Assembly: GCA_045592225.1 (NCBI GenBank)
Contig: JAZNUH010000015.1
Location: forward strand, 1 to 10,749
DNA: 10,749 nucleotides
From: JAZNUH01 sp045592225
GTDB taxonomy: Bacteria > Bacillota > Clostridia > UMGS1883 > UMGS1540
Direction: 5' to 3'
Position numbers and translations under genes: made by a program. This document shows positions 1 to 5,612 of the stretch, in pieces. The notes below the pieces were generated by a model. The model worked only from the letters and a program-made list of their open reading frames with translations. It was not told the origin of the DNA and did no database searches. The stretch's first letter is position 1; each line of letters begins with the position of its first letter.

Positions 1-1403
1 ATTGTAACAAAGGTTGGCCTGTTATACATACATCCTTCAAAGCGGTTGTTTCTTATAATTACATCCTGCACGCCGCCCGACTCGTACCAGTAATCACCGT
101 TGGCTTCAAACTGTATTGAGCATGCGGGTGAGCGGAAGATATTATCCTCCACCACTATTTTACCGCGGCTTGCAAGGAGTATGCTGCGCGCCCTGTTTTT
201 CTGAATTATGTTGCGGCGGAAGTAAAGGTCGGCATATCTGCTTATGTTTTCGGCGCTATCGCCAACGCATACATCTTCAGTTGTTTCGTCAACAGTAAGC
301 CGAACAATATCCGAATTTATGTATTTCACATCTGTAATTGTCTTGCATGTGTAAGGAATAAGGGTATCCGGCTTTAAAATCTGTATTTTTTCTCCGGGGT
401 AGAACATGCGTATTCCCTTTGCCGCTTCGTGTATCTCTTTTACAAATATTTCTTTTTCGCCTTTATTTACAACCTTTGTGTACATACCGTGAATATTGAG
501 TGCATCGTCAAGCTGACCCTCAAAGAAGCAATCCTCAACAGTTACGGTGCCTGTGCAATTTATGAAATGTGTTGCATCTGCATTTGCGGTCCAGTACCTG
601 CCGTCATGCATTTTTGTACTGAATTTTCGCAGTGTTATATCCTTGGTCATCTGCGCCGTAAAGCCCATACCCATACACGAATGTACCGTTACATTTTCGC
701 AAAGCACATTTTCGGCCCCTTCACAGAATATACCAAATCCCATGCGTCGGGATGCGTTCATAACAATTATATTGCCTATCGGCGGATATCTTTTTACTCC
801 GTACAAACGGATTGTATCTTCGTCTATTTCCTCAATCTTTTCCTGACAGATGTTTATTTGCATCGAGTTGTCGCCACCCTGTCTGCCAAGTCCGCCGGTT
901 TCTGCGTCGTACTCTACGTGCCACCATATATTAATTGCCACGCCGTCTATATAATCGGTAACAAGCTCGTCACCACGCATACGGAACTGTTCTTTTCCGT
1001 GCATTTTGAGTAAATCTATATATCCGTCACCGTGAGCGATAACCTTTGTCTGCATAACCTGTGTCAAAGGGTTTTCAAGAGTAACATTTTTAATTGACAC
1101 ATTCTTTGAGTTTAATATGCCTACCGATGACATAATGCCGTTTACACGAAGCACAGAATCTGAAAAGTCCAGCTCTATATCCTTCATATTTTCAATAAGC
1201 ACAGCTATGCGCTTGGGTCCGTTCCAACCGTGATTTGAAACACAGAGATTTCGTTCAAAGCAGTAATCGGGCTTTACATCGTAGACATCCTTGTCAAAAA
1301 CAACCCTTATGCCACTCTCACCCTTAAGTGAATTCAGCATACAGTAAAGATCATAGCCTGTGTCACCCGATTTTTGATAGTCGTGAAAATAAACTGTTTT
1401 CAT
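1..1403 (-). CDS. GH110-like alpha-1,3-galactosidase (beta-helix glycosidase), 3' end outside window
   Basis: An open frame of 467 codons starts at the ATG at 1403-1401 and runs off the left edge without a stop. AAAGGAGG (1418-1411) lies just upstream and fixes the start. The protein has the short strand-turn repeats of a right-handed parallel beta-helix. Around residues 275-302 it carries ADATHF followed by EGQLDDALN, with aspartates at D276, D299 and D300. Known GH110 enzymes, as I recall them, use three aspartates with the same spacing (about 321, 344 and 345 in PdGH110B). The family removes terminal alpha-1,3-galactose, as in blood group B or linear Gal-alpha-1,3-Gal, by inversion. The N-terminus (MKTVYFHDYQ) shows no signal peptide or lipobox, unlike secreted Bacteroides members, which suggests a cytoplasmic enzyme acting on imported oligosaccharides. 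It follows the four-gene unit on the same strand after a 73-nt gap but has its own promoter. The family call is fairly firm; the exact substrate is open. Confidence 0.78.
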   Translation of the reverse strand, partial: MKTVYFHDYQKSGDTGYDLYCMLNSLKGESGIRVVFDKDVYDVKPDYCFERNLCVSNHGWNGPKRIAVLIENMKDIELDFSDSVLRVNGIMSSVGILNSKNVSIKNVTLENPLTQVMQTKVIAHGDGYIDLLKMHGKEQFRMRGDELVTDYIDGVAINIWWHVEYDAETGGLGRQGGDNSMQINICQEKIEEIDEDTIRLYGVKRYPPIGNIIVMNASRRMGFGIFCEGAENVLCENVTVHSCMGMGFTAQMTKDITLRKFSTKMHDGRYWTANADATHFINCTGTVTVEDCFFEGQLDDALNIHGMYTKVVNKGEKEIFVKEIHEAAKGIRMFYPGEKIQILKPDTLIPYTCKTITDVKYINSDIVRLTVDETTEDVCVGDSAENISRYADLYFRRNIIQKNRARSILLASRGKIVVEDNIFRSPACSIQFEANGDYWYESGGVQDVIIRNNRFEGCMYNRPTFVT

Positions 1404-1424
1404 TCCCCCGCCTCCTTTTGTTAC

Positions 1425-1453
1425 ATTATAATCAAGGCATAGAACAATGTAAA
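1425..1453 (-). promoter_or_regulatory. Promoter of the GH110-like gene
   Basis: On the minus strand a -35 TTTACA (1453-1448) is separated by 17 bp from a perfect -10 TATAAT (1430-1425). Transcription would start near 1418, so the leader would be only about 15-18 nt and would begin almost at the Shine-Dalgarno sequence (1418-1411). The site lies between the membrane protein gene and the glycosidase gene, so the glycosidase can be expressed separately from the upstream unit. No terminator was seen between them, so read-through is also possible. Confidence 0.6.
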
Positions 1454-1476
1454 TAGCAAAATACAAAAATAATATA

Positions 1477-2514
1477 TTAATTTTGTTCAGGAATGCTCAT
1501 CAAGAGCCACACCAGTAGTATCAGGTCGTATCCCGATATGAAGGGCGGGTTTAAATAACTTGAAAAAACAAGCATCACCTCTGCCAGAATTCCCAATGTG
1601 CTTTTAAGCACAAAGCTGTAAAGCACTGTTTTAACAAGTCCTCCGCTAATTTTTTTACTCTCAGCCAAAAGGAGTACATTAACCGCTGTTAACAGCACAA
1701 AATATATGACTGTTATAACACCCTTGCCCGAAAAGGACAGTGACATAAGGGGACAATTCATTCCGATAGCTGTCATATAGTTTGGATTAATGTTTTCTCC
1801 ACCGCCAAATGCAGCGCTGAGCATTTTAAATCTTTGTGCAAACCAGTTTAAATATTCTCCCTCCGCATCTGTAATATAAATACTGTTGCCAAGGCTTTCA
1901 AATATATCTGTCACCCTCTCTCGTGTTATAAAAAACACTGCCGCAGATATAAAAATTACCAAAAGTACCAAAGCCTTTTCACCCCTGCCCGTGTAATATG
2001 CCGCCTCTATCTCCCCGTTGTCTGCATAAAAAGCAAGGCACAAAAAAGACACCGCAAACATATAAATCTGAGCCAGGGTATCTGTACTGAAAGAGCTTTG
2101 TTTGAATATTACTTCCTGCGTCAGCCATATCAAAACAAATACCACTCCATAATATATCGCTGTATTAACGTGTCTCCACACGCCGCTAAATCTGTTTATT
2201 ACCGCAATCAGGCCGGCGCATACAAAAGGCCACAATGACAAAAGCATATACCGCAGTTCATACTCCGGCTTCCCGCCGCAGTACAAAACCATTAATACAG
2301 TTATCAAAATCCATATAACACAGATAAGCGGTACCGTTCCTTTACTTTTTACGTGTTTTATTTCATAAAACGCTACAGCAGAAATCACCGGAATAAGCAC
2401 CGCCTTTACGACCATGAATTCTATGTCTGTAAAAGCGGTGTAATTACCACAGGCGAAAAGTGCAATTATTGCGGCTGTCATAGCGCAAAGTACAACCTTT
2501 TTATTAATGTTCAT
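1477..2514 (-). CDS. Ten-TM membrane protein, possibly a divergent FtsW/RodA (SEDS)-like protein
   Basis: This is a 345-aa hydrophobic protein with a near-perfect ribosome binding site, GAGGAGG (2527-2521), six bases before ATG. I count about ten membrane segments (approximate residues 6-22, 32-50, 60-78, 88-107, 117-133, 147-163, 180-196, 266-283, 293-317 and 326-341). A soluble loop of about 70 residues separates segments 7 and 8. Ten segments with a large 7-8 loop is the topology of SEDS glycosyltransferases. The C-terminus NPPFIS followed by a last helix ending in MSI resembles the PLPFIS-YGG and final helix of FtsW/RodA. The family's catalytic Asp motif (DFIFA) in the 7-8 loop is not visible, so any SEDS relative here would be an inactive or repurposed form. 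It is the last gene of the four-gene unit, 56 nt after the MraZ-like gene. The membrane location is secure; the SEDS relationship is a low-confidence inference, and an unrelated polytopic protein remains possible. Confidence 0.8.
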   Translation of the reverse strand: MNINKKVVLCAMTAAIIALFACGNYTAFTDIEFMVVKAVLIPVISAVAFYEIKHVKSKGTVPLICVIWILITVLMVLYCGGKPEYELRYMLLSLWPFVCAGLIAVINRFSGVWRHVNTAIYYGVVFVLIWLTQEVIFKQSSFSTDTLAQIYMFAVSFLCLAFYADNGEIEAAYYTGRGEKALVLLVIFISAAVFFITRERVTDIFESLGNSIYITDAEGEYLNWFAQRFKMLSAAFGGGENINPNYMTAIGMNCPLMSLSFSGKGVITVIYFVLLTAVNVLLLAESKKISGGLVKTVLYSFVLKSTLGILAEVMLVFSSYLNPPFISGYDLILLVWLLMSIPEQN

Positions 2515-2570
2515 CGTTTACCTCCTCAACCGAAAGATGCCGAAATTTCGCTGTTTCAGTCGGATTCAGA

Positions 2571-3008
2571 TCACTCTCTTTCGGTTATCAGCAGTGTGAT
2601 TTCTCCCTTGCGTCTACTTACAATTTTTTTCACTATGCTATAAAGCTCCGCCCTTATTTCTTCCGCATCTTTTTTCTTGTTTTCATATATTTCAATGTAA
2701 TCATCCACACCGCAAATCAAAAGTCTGTTACCAAGCATAAAGGTAACAATCTCCGGAATGTCATTCCACCGTCCGTGATGGTGTTTTATTTTCAGTCTGT
2801 GACAGACCCTGCTGTCCATATATTCATCGGGCAAGCTGTCTCTCTGCGTAATTACCAGCACCGTCTGCTCAGTATCCCCTCTTTTTTCAAGACATATATA
2901 TCCGTATAGTATTTTGTTTTTTGCAAGCCTCCACGGAAACAACAGATTTCCGTTTTTAATATTAGCCGCATAATTTCCCTTAAAAATCACATTACTCGTA
3001 TTCTTCAT
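2571..3008 (-). CDS. MraZ/AbrB-like two-repeat protein (divergent)
   Basis: This 145-aa protein has MraZ-like length and features. Residues 8-30 (IFKGNY...NGNLLFPWRLAK) resemble the first MraZ repeat (GEY...D-x-KGRL-x-x-P-x-x-x-R). Residues 73-109 (HHHGRW...IPE...LLICGVDDYIEIYE) resemble the second repeat, which ends in the typical GVGxxIEIW strand. MraZ proteins are ring-forming DNA-binding swapped-hairpin proteins that repress the division/cell-wall cluster. Here the DNA-contacting D-x-x-x-R motif is degraded: the first repeat has KNGN, while the second keeps only GR. The linker between the repeats is short, and the charged C-terminal helix (residues 109-135) may be coiled. The gene overlaps the upstream phosphatase gene by 17 bp, implying coupled translation. 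AGGAGGG lies 15 nt before the ATG, which is rather far. The fold guess rests on pattern matching by eye and could be wrong. Confidence 0.75.
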   Translation of the reverse strand: MKNTSNVIFKGNYAANIKNGNLLFPWRLAKNKILYGYICLEKRGDTEQTVLVITQRDSLPDEYMDSRVCHRLKIKHHHGRWNDIPEIVTFMLGNRLLICGVDDYIEIYENKKKDAEEIRAELYSIVKKIVSRRKGEITLLITERE

Positions 3009-3492
3009 GTGCTCGCCTGAAAGCCCTCCTGTTTACATATTCAAGGTATTTAAGTCTCATTTTGCAAACCCTTTTCCCAAAAGCCAGCATCTGTTTAGAG
3101 TAAACCAATGTATTGGGGTGGTAATGCGGGTTTTTCCATATTCCCATATCACTCCTGCCAAAGTATCTGAGTATAGCGGCGGCGAGAGCCGTACTTCTGC
3201 TCTCGCCGCTGTCACAACAAACGTAAAGTGTTCCAATATCTGCATTTTCTTCAATGAATTTTTTCACATGGAGACCATCTATATAATTAAATGCAAAAAA
3301 CGACCGGAAATCTCTCGTGTCCATAACCTCCACCCTATACACAGCATCGAGGTAACAAAGCCTTTCCCTGTCCGCATTTTCCATGGTCAGCAAAATAGCA
3401 ATCGTCTTTTCGTCAGGAAGTTCTCTGTCCAGCTTTTCATACAGTTCTTTTATTGAGCAAACATAAAGCTTTTTATAATCCGCCAGTTTCAT
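2992..3492 (-). CDS. Small cysteine-dependent (tyrosine/dual-specificity-like) phosphatase
   Basis: The product is 166 aa counting from the ATG at 3492. Residues 88-110 (TLYVCCDSGESRSTALAAAI) contain the phosphatase loop C93-D-S-G-E-S-R99-S, matching the C-x5-R signature of protein tyrosine/dual-specificity phosphatases. The usual preceding His is Cys92. The DFRSFFAFNYIDG and HVKKFIEE segments upstream and the YHPNTLVY segment after the loop resemble a family of predicted phosphatases carrying HCDAGxSRS. The expected role is phosphate removal from protein Tyr/Ser or a small ligand, in the cytoplasm; the substrate is unknown. The ATG has AGGTGA (3503-3498) five bases upstream. A GTG at 3501 would add three residues but has no visible ribosome binding site, so I prefer the ATG. 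The ribosome binding site contains the stop codon of the upstream gene, which implies coupled translation. The basic C-terminal tail (residues 139-162) is rich in Arg and Lys. Confidence 0.82.
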   Translation of the reverse strand: MKLADYKKLYVCSIKELYEKLDRELPDEKTIAILLTMENADRERLCYLDAVYRVEVMDTRDFRSFFAFNYIDGLHVKKFIEENADIGTLYVCCDSGESRSTALAAAILRYFGRSDMGIWKNPHYHPNTLVYSKQMLAFGKRVCKMRLKYLEYVNRRAFRRAHEEYE

Positions 3493-3497
3493 GCCCG

Positions 3498-3503
3498 TCA
3501 CCT
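3498..3503 (-). promoter_or_regulatory. Ribosome binding site that decides the phosphatase start
   Basis: AGGTGA on the minus strand is complementary to the anti-Shine-Dalgarno end of 16S rRNA and lies five bases before the ATG at 3492. It also contains the TGA stop of the upstream gene (3500-3498). This favours the ATG at 3492 over the overlapping GTG at 3501. Confidence 0.6.
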
Positions 3504-4076
3504 GCAGATATGGAATATTTCATATTTTCTTCTGAGAATACTGTAAGTCCTTCTCAGCGCCTTGCCCCTGTCATCAAGGTCGAAACAATCATCATCAAAC
3601 CTCAGCGCGCCACTTACAACCTTTGTGTCCGGGTATCCCGCCTTAAAATAGTCTTTTGTAATACGCACGCCTTCAATTCTGTCTGTGTTTACACTTACAG
3701 GAATATAAACATCATAGGGCGCATTGCCGTTTTCCGAGCCTTCAAACCATATACGCAAAAGCCCGGGGCAGTATTCTTCAAGCTCTCCAAAAGTGAGATG
3801 TGCATTTTTAAAGCCGCTCAGCATAATGGCTACAAGATGCTTGTTGCCGTCAACCACGTAACAGGTTTCACCTATTACATTAATGATAATATTTTTTTCG
3901 CCACTGTTTTTGTACTCTTTATTAAGGTAATTTATAATTCCGTTTTGTGCAATATAGTCTGCATGCTCGAAGATAATATCTCTGCAAGCCTCATCGGTAC
4001 AAAAATGACGGTCATGCCCGGGTGATGAAATTGCATCCATAACCTTAAAATCCATAACTTGGTTTTTTGTTAACAT
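3498..4076 (-). CDS. Hypothetical protein with weak ParB-like DGN-x-H motif
   Basis: This 192-aa protein is the first gene of the four-gene minus-strand unit. GAAGGA lies about seven bases before the ATG at 4076. Residues 64-84 (IINVIGETCYVVDGNKHLVA) have the strand-DGN-x-H-helix shape of ParB/sulfiredoxin-fold proteins, whose usual motif is DGxHRxxA. The Arg is replaced by His-Leu, so nuclease or CTPase activity cannot be assumed. The remainder is mixed alpha/beta, with an acidic stretch (RFDDDCFDLDD, residues 159-169) followed by a basic tail (RRTYSILRRKYE). There are no membrane segments or signal peptide. Its stop codon sits inside the ribosome binding site of the phosphatase gene, so the two are probably made together. 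Similar ParB-like proteins are sometimes adaptors or regulators in accessory operons. I do not recognise the gene with confidence, and the function is unknown. Confidence 0.75.
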   Translation of the reverse strand: MLTKNQVMDFKVMDAISSPGHDRHFCTDEACRDIIFEHADYIAQNGIINYLNKEYKNSGEKNIIINVIGETCYVVDGNKHLVAIMLSGFKNAHLTFGELEEYCPGLLRIWFEGSENGNAPYDVYIPVSVNTDRIEGVRITKDYFKAGYPDTKVVSGALRFDDDCFDLDDRGKALRRTYSILRRKYEIFHICR

Positions 4077-4146
4077 ATTGCATCCTTCTTTCTTTTTTTG
4101 TTTACATTTATTTTAGCATCTTTTTTCTTGTTTGTATATGATTTTA

Positions 4147-4164
4147 AGTTGATACTCAGTTGAT
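4147..4164. repeat. Direct repeat AGTTGAT with 11-bp period
   Basis: AGTTGAT occurs at 4147-4153 and again at 4158-4164. The copies are spaced by one helical turn, in the divergent intergenic region between the ParB-like gene and the beta-sandwich protein gene. They lie just upstream of the plus-strand -35 box at 4184. Tandem sites on one face of the helix are a common operator arrangement, but a chance match is possible in AT-rich DNA. Confidence 0.3.
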
Positions 4165-4183
4165 TTTTTTAATATGCGCTCGG

Positions 4184-4210
4184 TTGACAAACAAATTATT
4201 CTGTTATACA
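4184..4210 (+). promoter_or_regulatory. Promoter of the beta-sandwich protein gene
   Basis: A consensus -35 TTGACA (4184-4189) is followed after 15 bp by TATACA (4205-4210). The -10 is preceded by TG at 4202-4203, making it an extended -10 (TGnTATACA). The extended -10 would compensate for the slightly short spacer. Transcription would start near 4217, leaving a leader of about 36 nt that contains AGGGGTGA. Confidence 0.6.
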
Positions 4211-4252
4211 ATTTAATTTATAATTATATTGAATTTAAAAAGGGGTGATTTT

Positions 4253-5599
4253 GTGAAAATAATTGCGGCAGAAAGTTTTGACAGTGCAGATATTTTTGAC
4301 ATTAAATATTTATGCGCCCTTTGCAAAAATCTTGGTGTTCAGGAATCAGCGCTTGGCGGTTGCATTTTTAATATACTCGGGCGTATACCCGACAATGCTT
4401 CCTTTAGCAGAGTTAAGAATTACAGTAACCTTATAGTTCCCAAAGCTTTACACTATGCTATGAATGACTTTGCAATAAATGCTTCTGTACCCCTTTATAA
4501 TTACAAACTCATACCCGACCCCAAAACAGAATCCATAAAAAACGAAATACACAATAAAATAAATATAACCGCCAATATTACAACGCTCGGTGAGCTATAT
4601 AACTCCTCTGCTGAGCCCGATTTTTTCATTGACAAAACCACCTTTAACAGACTTGAAGATTTTTTATGTTCAACCCACTGCTGCAAAGTCGTACCCGATG
4701 AATTGGCGACAGTTTATCCCGAATGTGCATCTCTGCTTGCCGAGCTTACAAAGGCTGCACAAAATCCGGATATTTCTCCACTTACACTGAGTCTTTATAT
4801 TGCTATATACAACACATATATTATCGGTAAAGCCAGAAAAATATCCTCTCCGAAGGTCCTGCAACCTGCATCCGAAAAACAGGCCGACCTGTACTTTATA
4901 CCCTGTCGTTCAACCATGCAAGGCAGGAATTACACCTGCGACTGGTCACAGCATATTAAAATGAGTTATAATGAGCAAACCAAAAATCACGAGGCTTTTG
5001 TATCCTTTAAAAAGGGCGATTCCTTTAAGATAAGCAAAAAACACTGGCAAAACACACTTGAATTTAAGCATCTGCTACATCAGGGTGATGTAGCAGAACC
5101 AGAAAACGATTTTGTTGGTGGTTGTAATATAAGAGTTACCCAAGACGGAATATATCACATATGTACCAACGGTAAAAACATATCCTGTTCCCGCACAGGT
5201 CCTGCACTCCACAGCATGTGGCAGATATCCGGTTGCTTTGCTGCCTGTCCCCATAAGGCGTGGGTCTGTGATGATGCTGATAGCTTTCTTAAAACTGCCT
5301 CCTCGCCCTTACCCGATGCCTACCCTGATGCACTGTTTGACTGTTACACAAAAACTTTAGGCCTTAACGCCGGCGATCAGTTTAAAATCTGTGTTGTTGA
5401 CGATTCGGGCCACTGGGTGCGCTCTGCAGATGCACGGCATATACAAAACACCCAATACGATTTTGGGTTTGGGGATGACATCTGCGGTCCCAATATTCTT
5501 GCAAACAACTCGGGCAGATACACCTTTTATCTGCTGGTAGAAAAAGAGCCCTCCGATATTTTGGCAAAACTTGTTCTGATATGGAAAAAACAGCCTTAA
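4253..5599 (+). CDS. Cys-rich protein with two C-terminal carbohydrate-binding-like beta-sandwich repeats
   Basis: The product is 448 aa counting from GTG at 4253, which has AGGGGTGA (4241-4248) at good spacing. An in-frame TTG at 4229 lies too close to the predicted transcription start and has no ribosome binding site. Residues 1-200 are mostly helical and unrecognised. Two repeats follow, at about 211-310 and 322-430. Each has a strand leading to W-x-x, then KGDSFKI or AGDQFKI followed by a Trp, then a glycine-rich turn and a (D/S)G-x-Y-x-F/I strand (TQDGIYHI, NSGRYTFYL). This strand order recalls starch-binding/SusE-like and X25-type modules of amylolytic enzymes. There is no signal peptide, membrane segment or sortase motif. 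About 18 cysteines are spread along the chain, which suggests a cytoplasmic protein. It is a monocistronic unit with its own promoter and terminator. A glycan-sensing or glycan-storage role is possible, but no catalytic motif is visible and the function is unknown. Confidence 0.85.
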   Translation: MKIIAAESFDSADIFDIKYLCALCKNLGVQESALGGCIFNILGRIPDNASFSRVKNYSNLIVPKALHYAMNDFAINASVPLYNYKLIPDPKTESIKNEIHNKINITANITTLGELYNSSAEPDFFIDKTTFNRLEDFLCSTHCCKVVPDELATVYPECASLLAELTKAAQNPDISPLTLSLYIAIYNTYIIGKARKISSPKVLQPASEKQADLYFIPCRSTMQGRNYTCDWSQHIKMSYNEQTKNHEAFVSFKKGDSFKISKKHWQNTLEFKHLLHQGDVAEPENDFVGGCNIRVTQDGIYHICTNGKNISCSRTGPALHSMWQISGCFAACPHKAWVCDDADSFLKTASSPLPDAYPDALFDCYTKTLGLNAGDQFKICVVDDSGHWVRSADARHIQNTQYDFGFGDDICGPNILANNSGRYTFYLLVEKEPSDILAKLVLIWKKQP

Positions 5600-5611
5600 C
5601 GGCTGTTTTTT
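5585..5611. terminator. Bidirectional intrinsic terminator
   Basis: AAAAAACAGCC, a TTAAC loop, then GGCTGTTTTTT form a hairpin with A and T tracts on either side. It can stop transcription of the plus-strand beta-sandwich gene and the convergent MFS gene. The TAA stop of the former (5597-5599) lies in the loop, and the MFS stop codon begins two bases beyond the T-run. Confidence 0.85.
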
Positions 5612-5612
5612 A

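Noticed and set aside
429..1013. A 194-codon open frame on the plus strand, plus an overlapping 99-codon frame
   Set aside because: Both lie antisense within the glycosidase gene, have a Cys/Tyr/His-rich random composition and lack a ribosome binding site. The minus-strand frame carries clear catalytic motifs.
2541..2550. The short palindrome CGAAATTTCG between the MraZ-like and membrane protein genes
   Set aside because: A 10-bp palindrome is easily found by chance in AT-rich DNA, and it has no promoter or terminator context.
3453..4025. A 190-codon plus-strand open frame
   Set aside because: It is antisense to the ParB-like gene, has no family features or ribosome binding site, and is explained as a shadow of the minus-strand coding frame.
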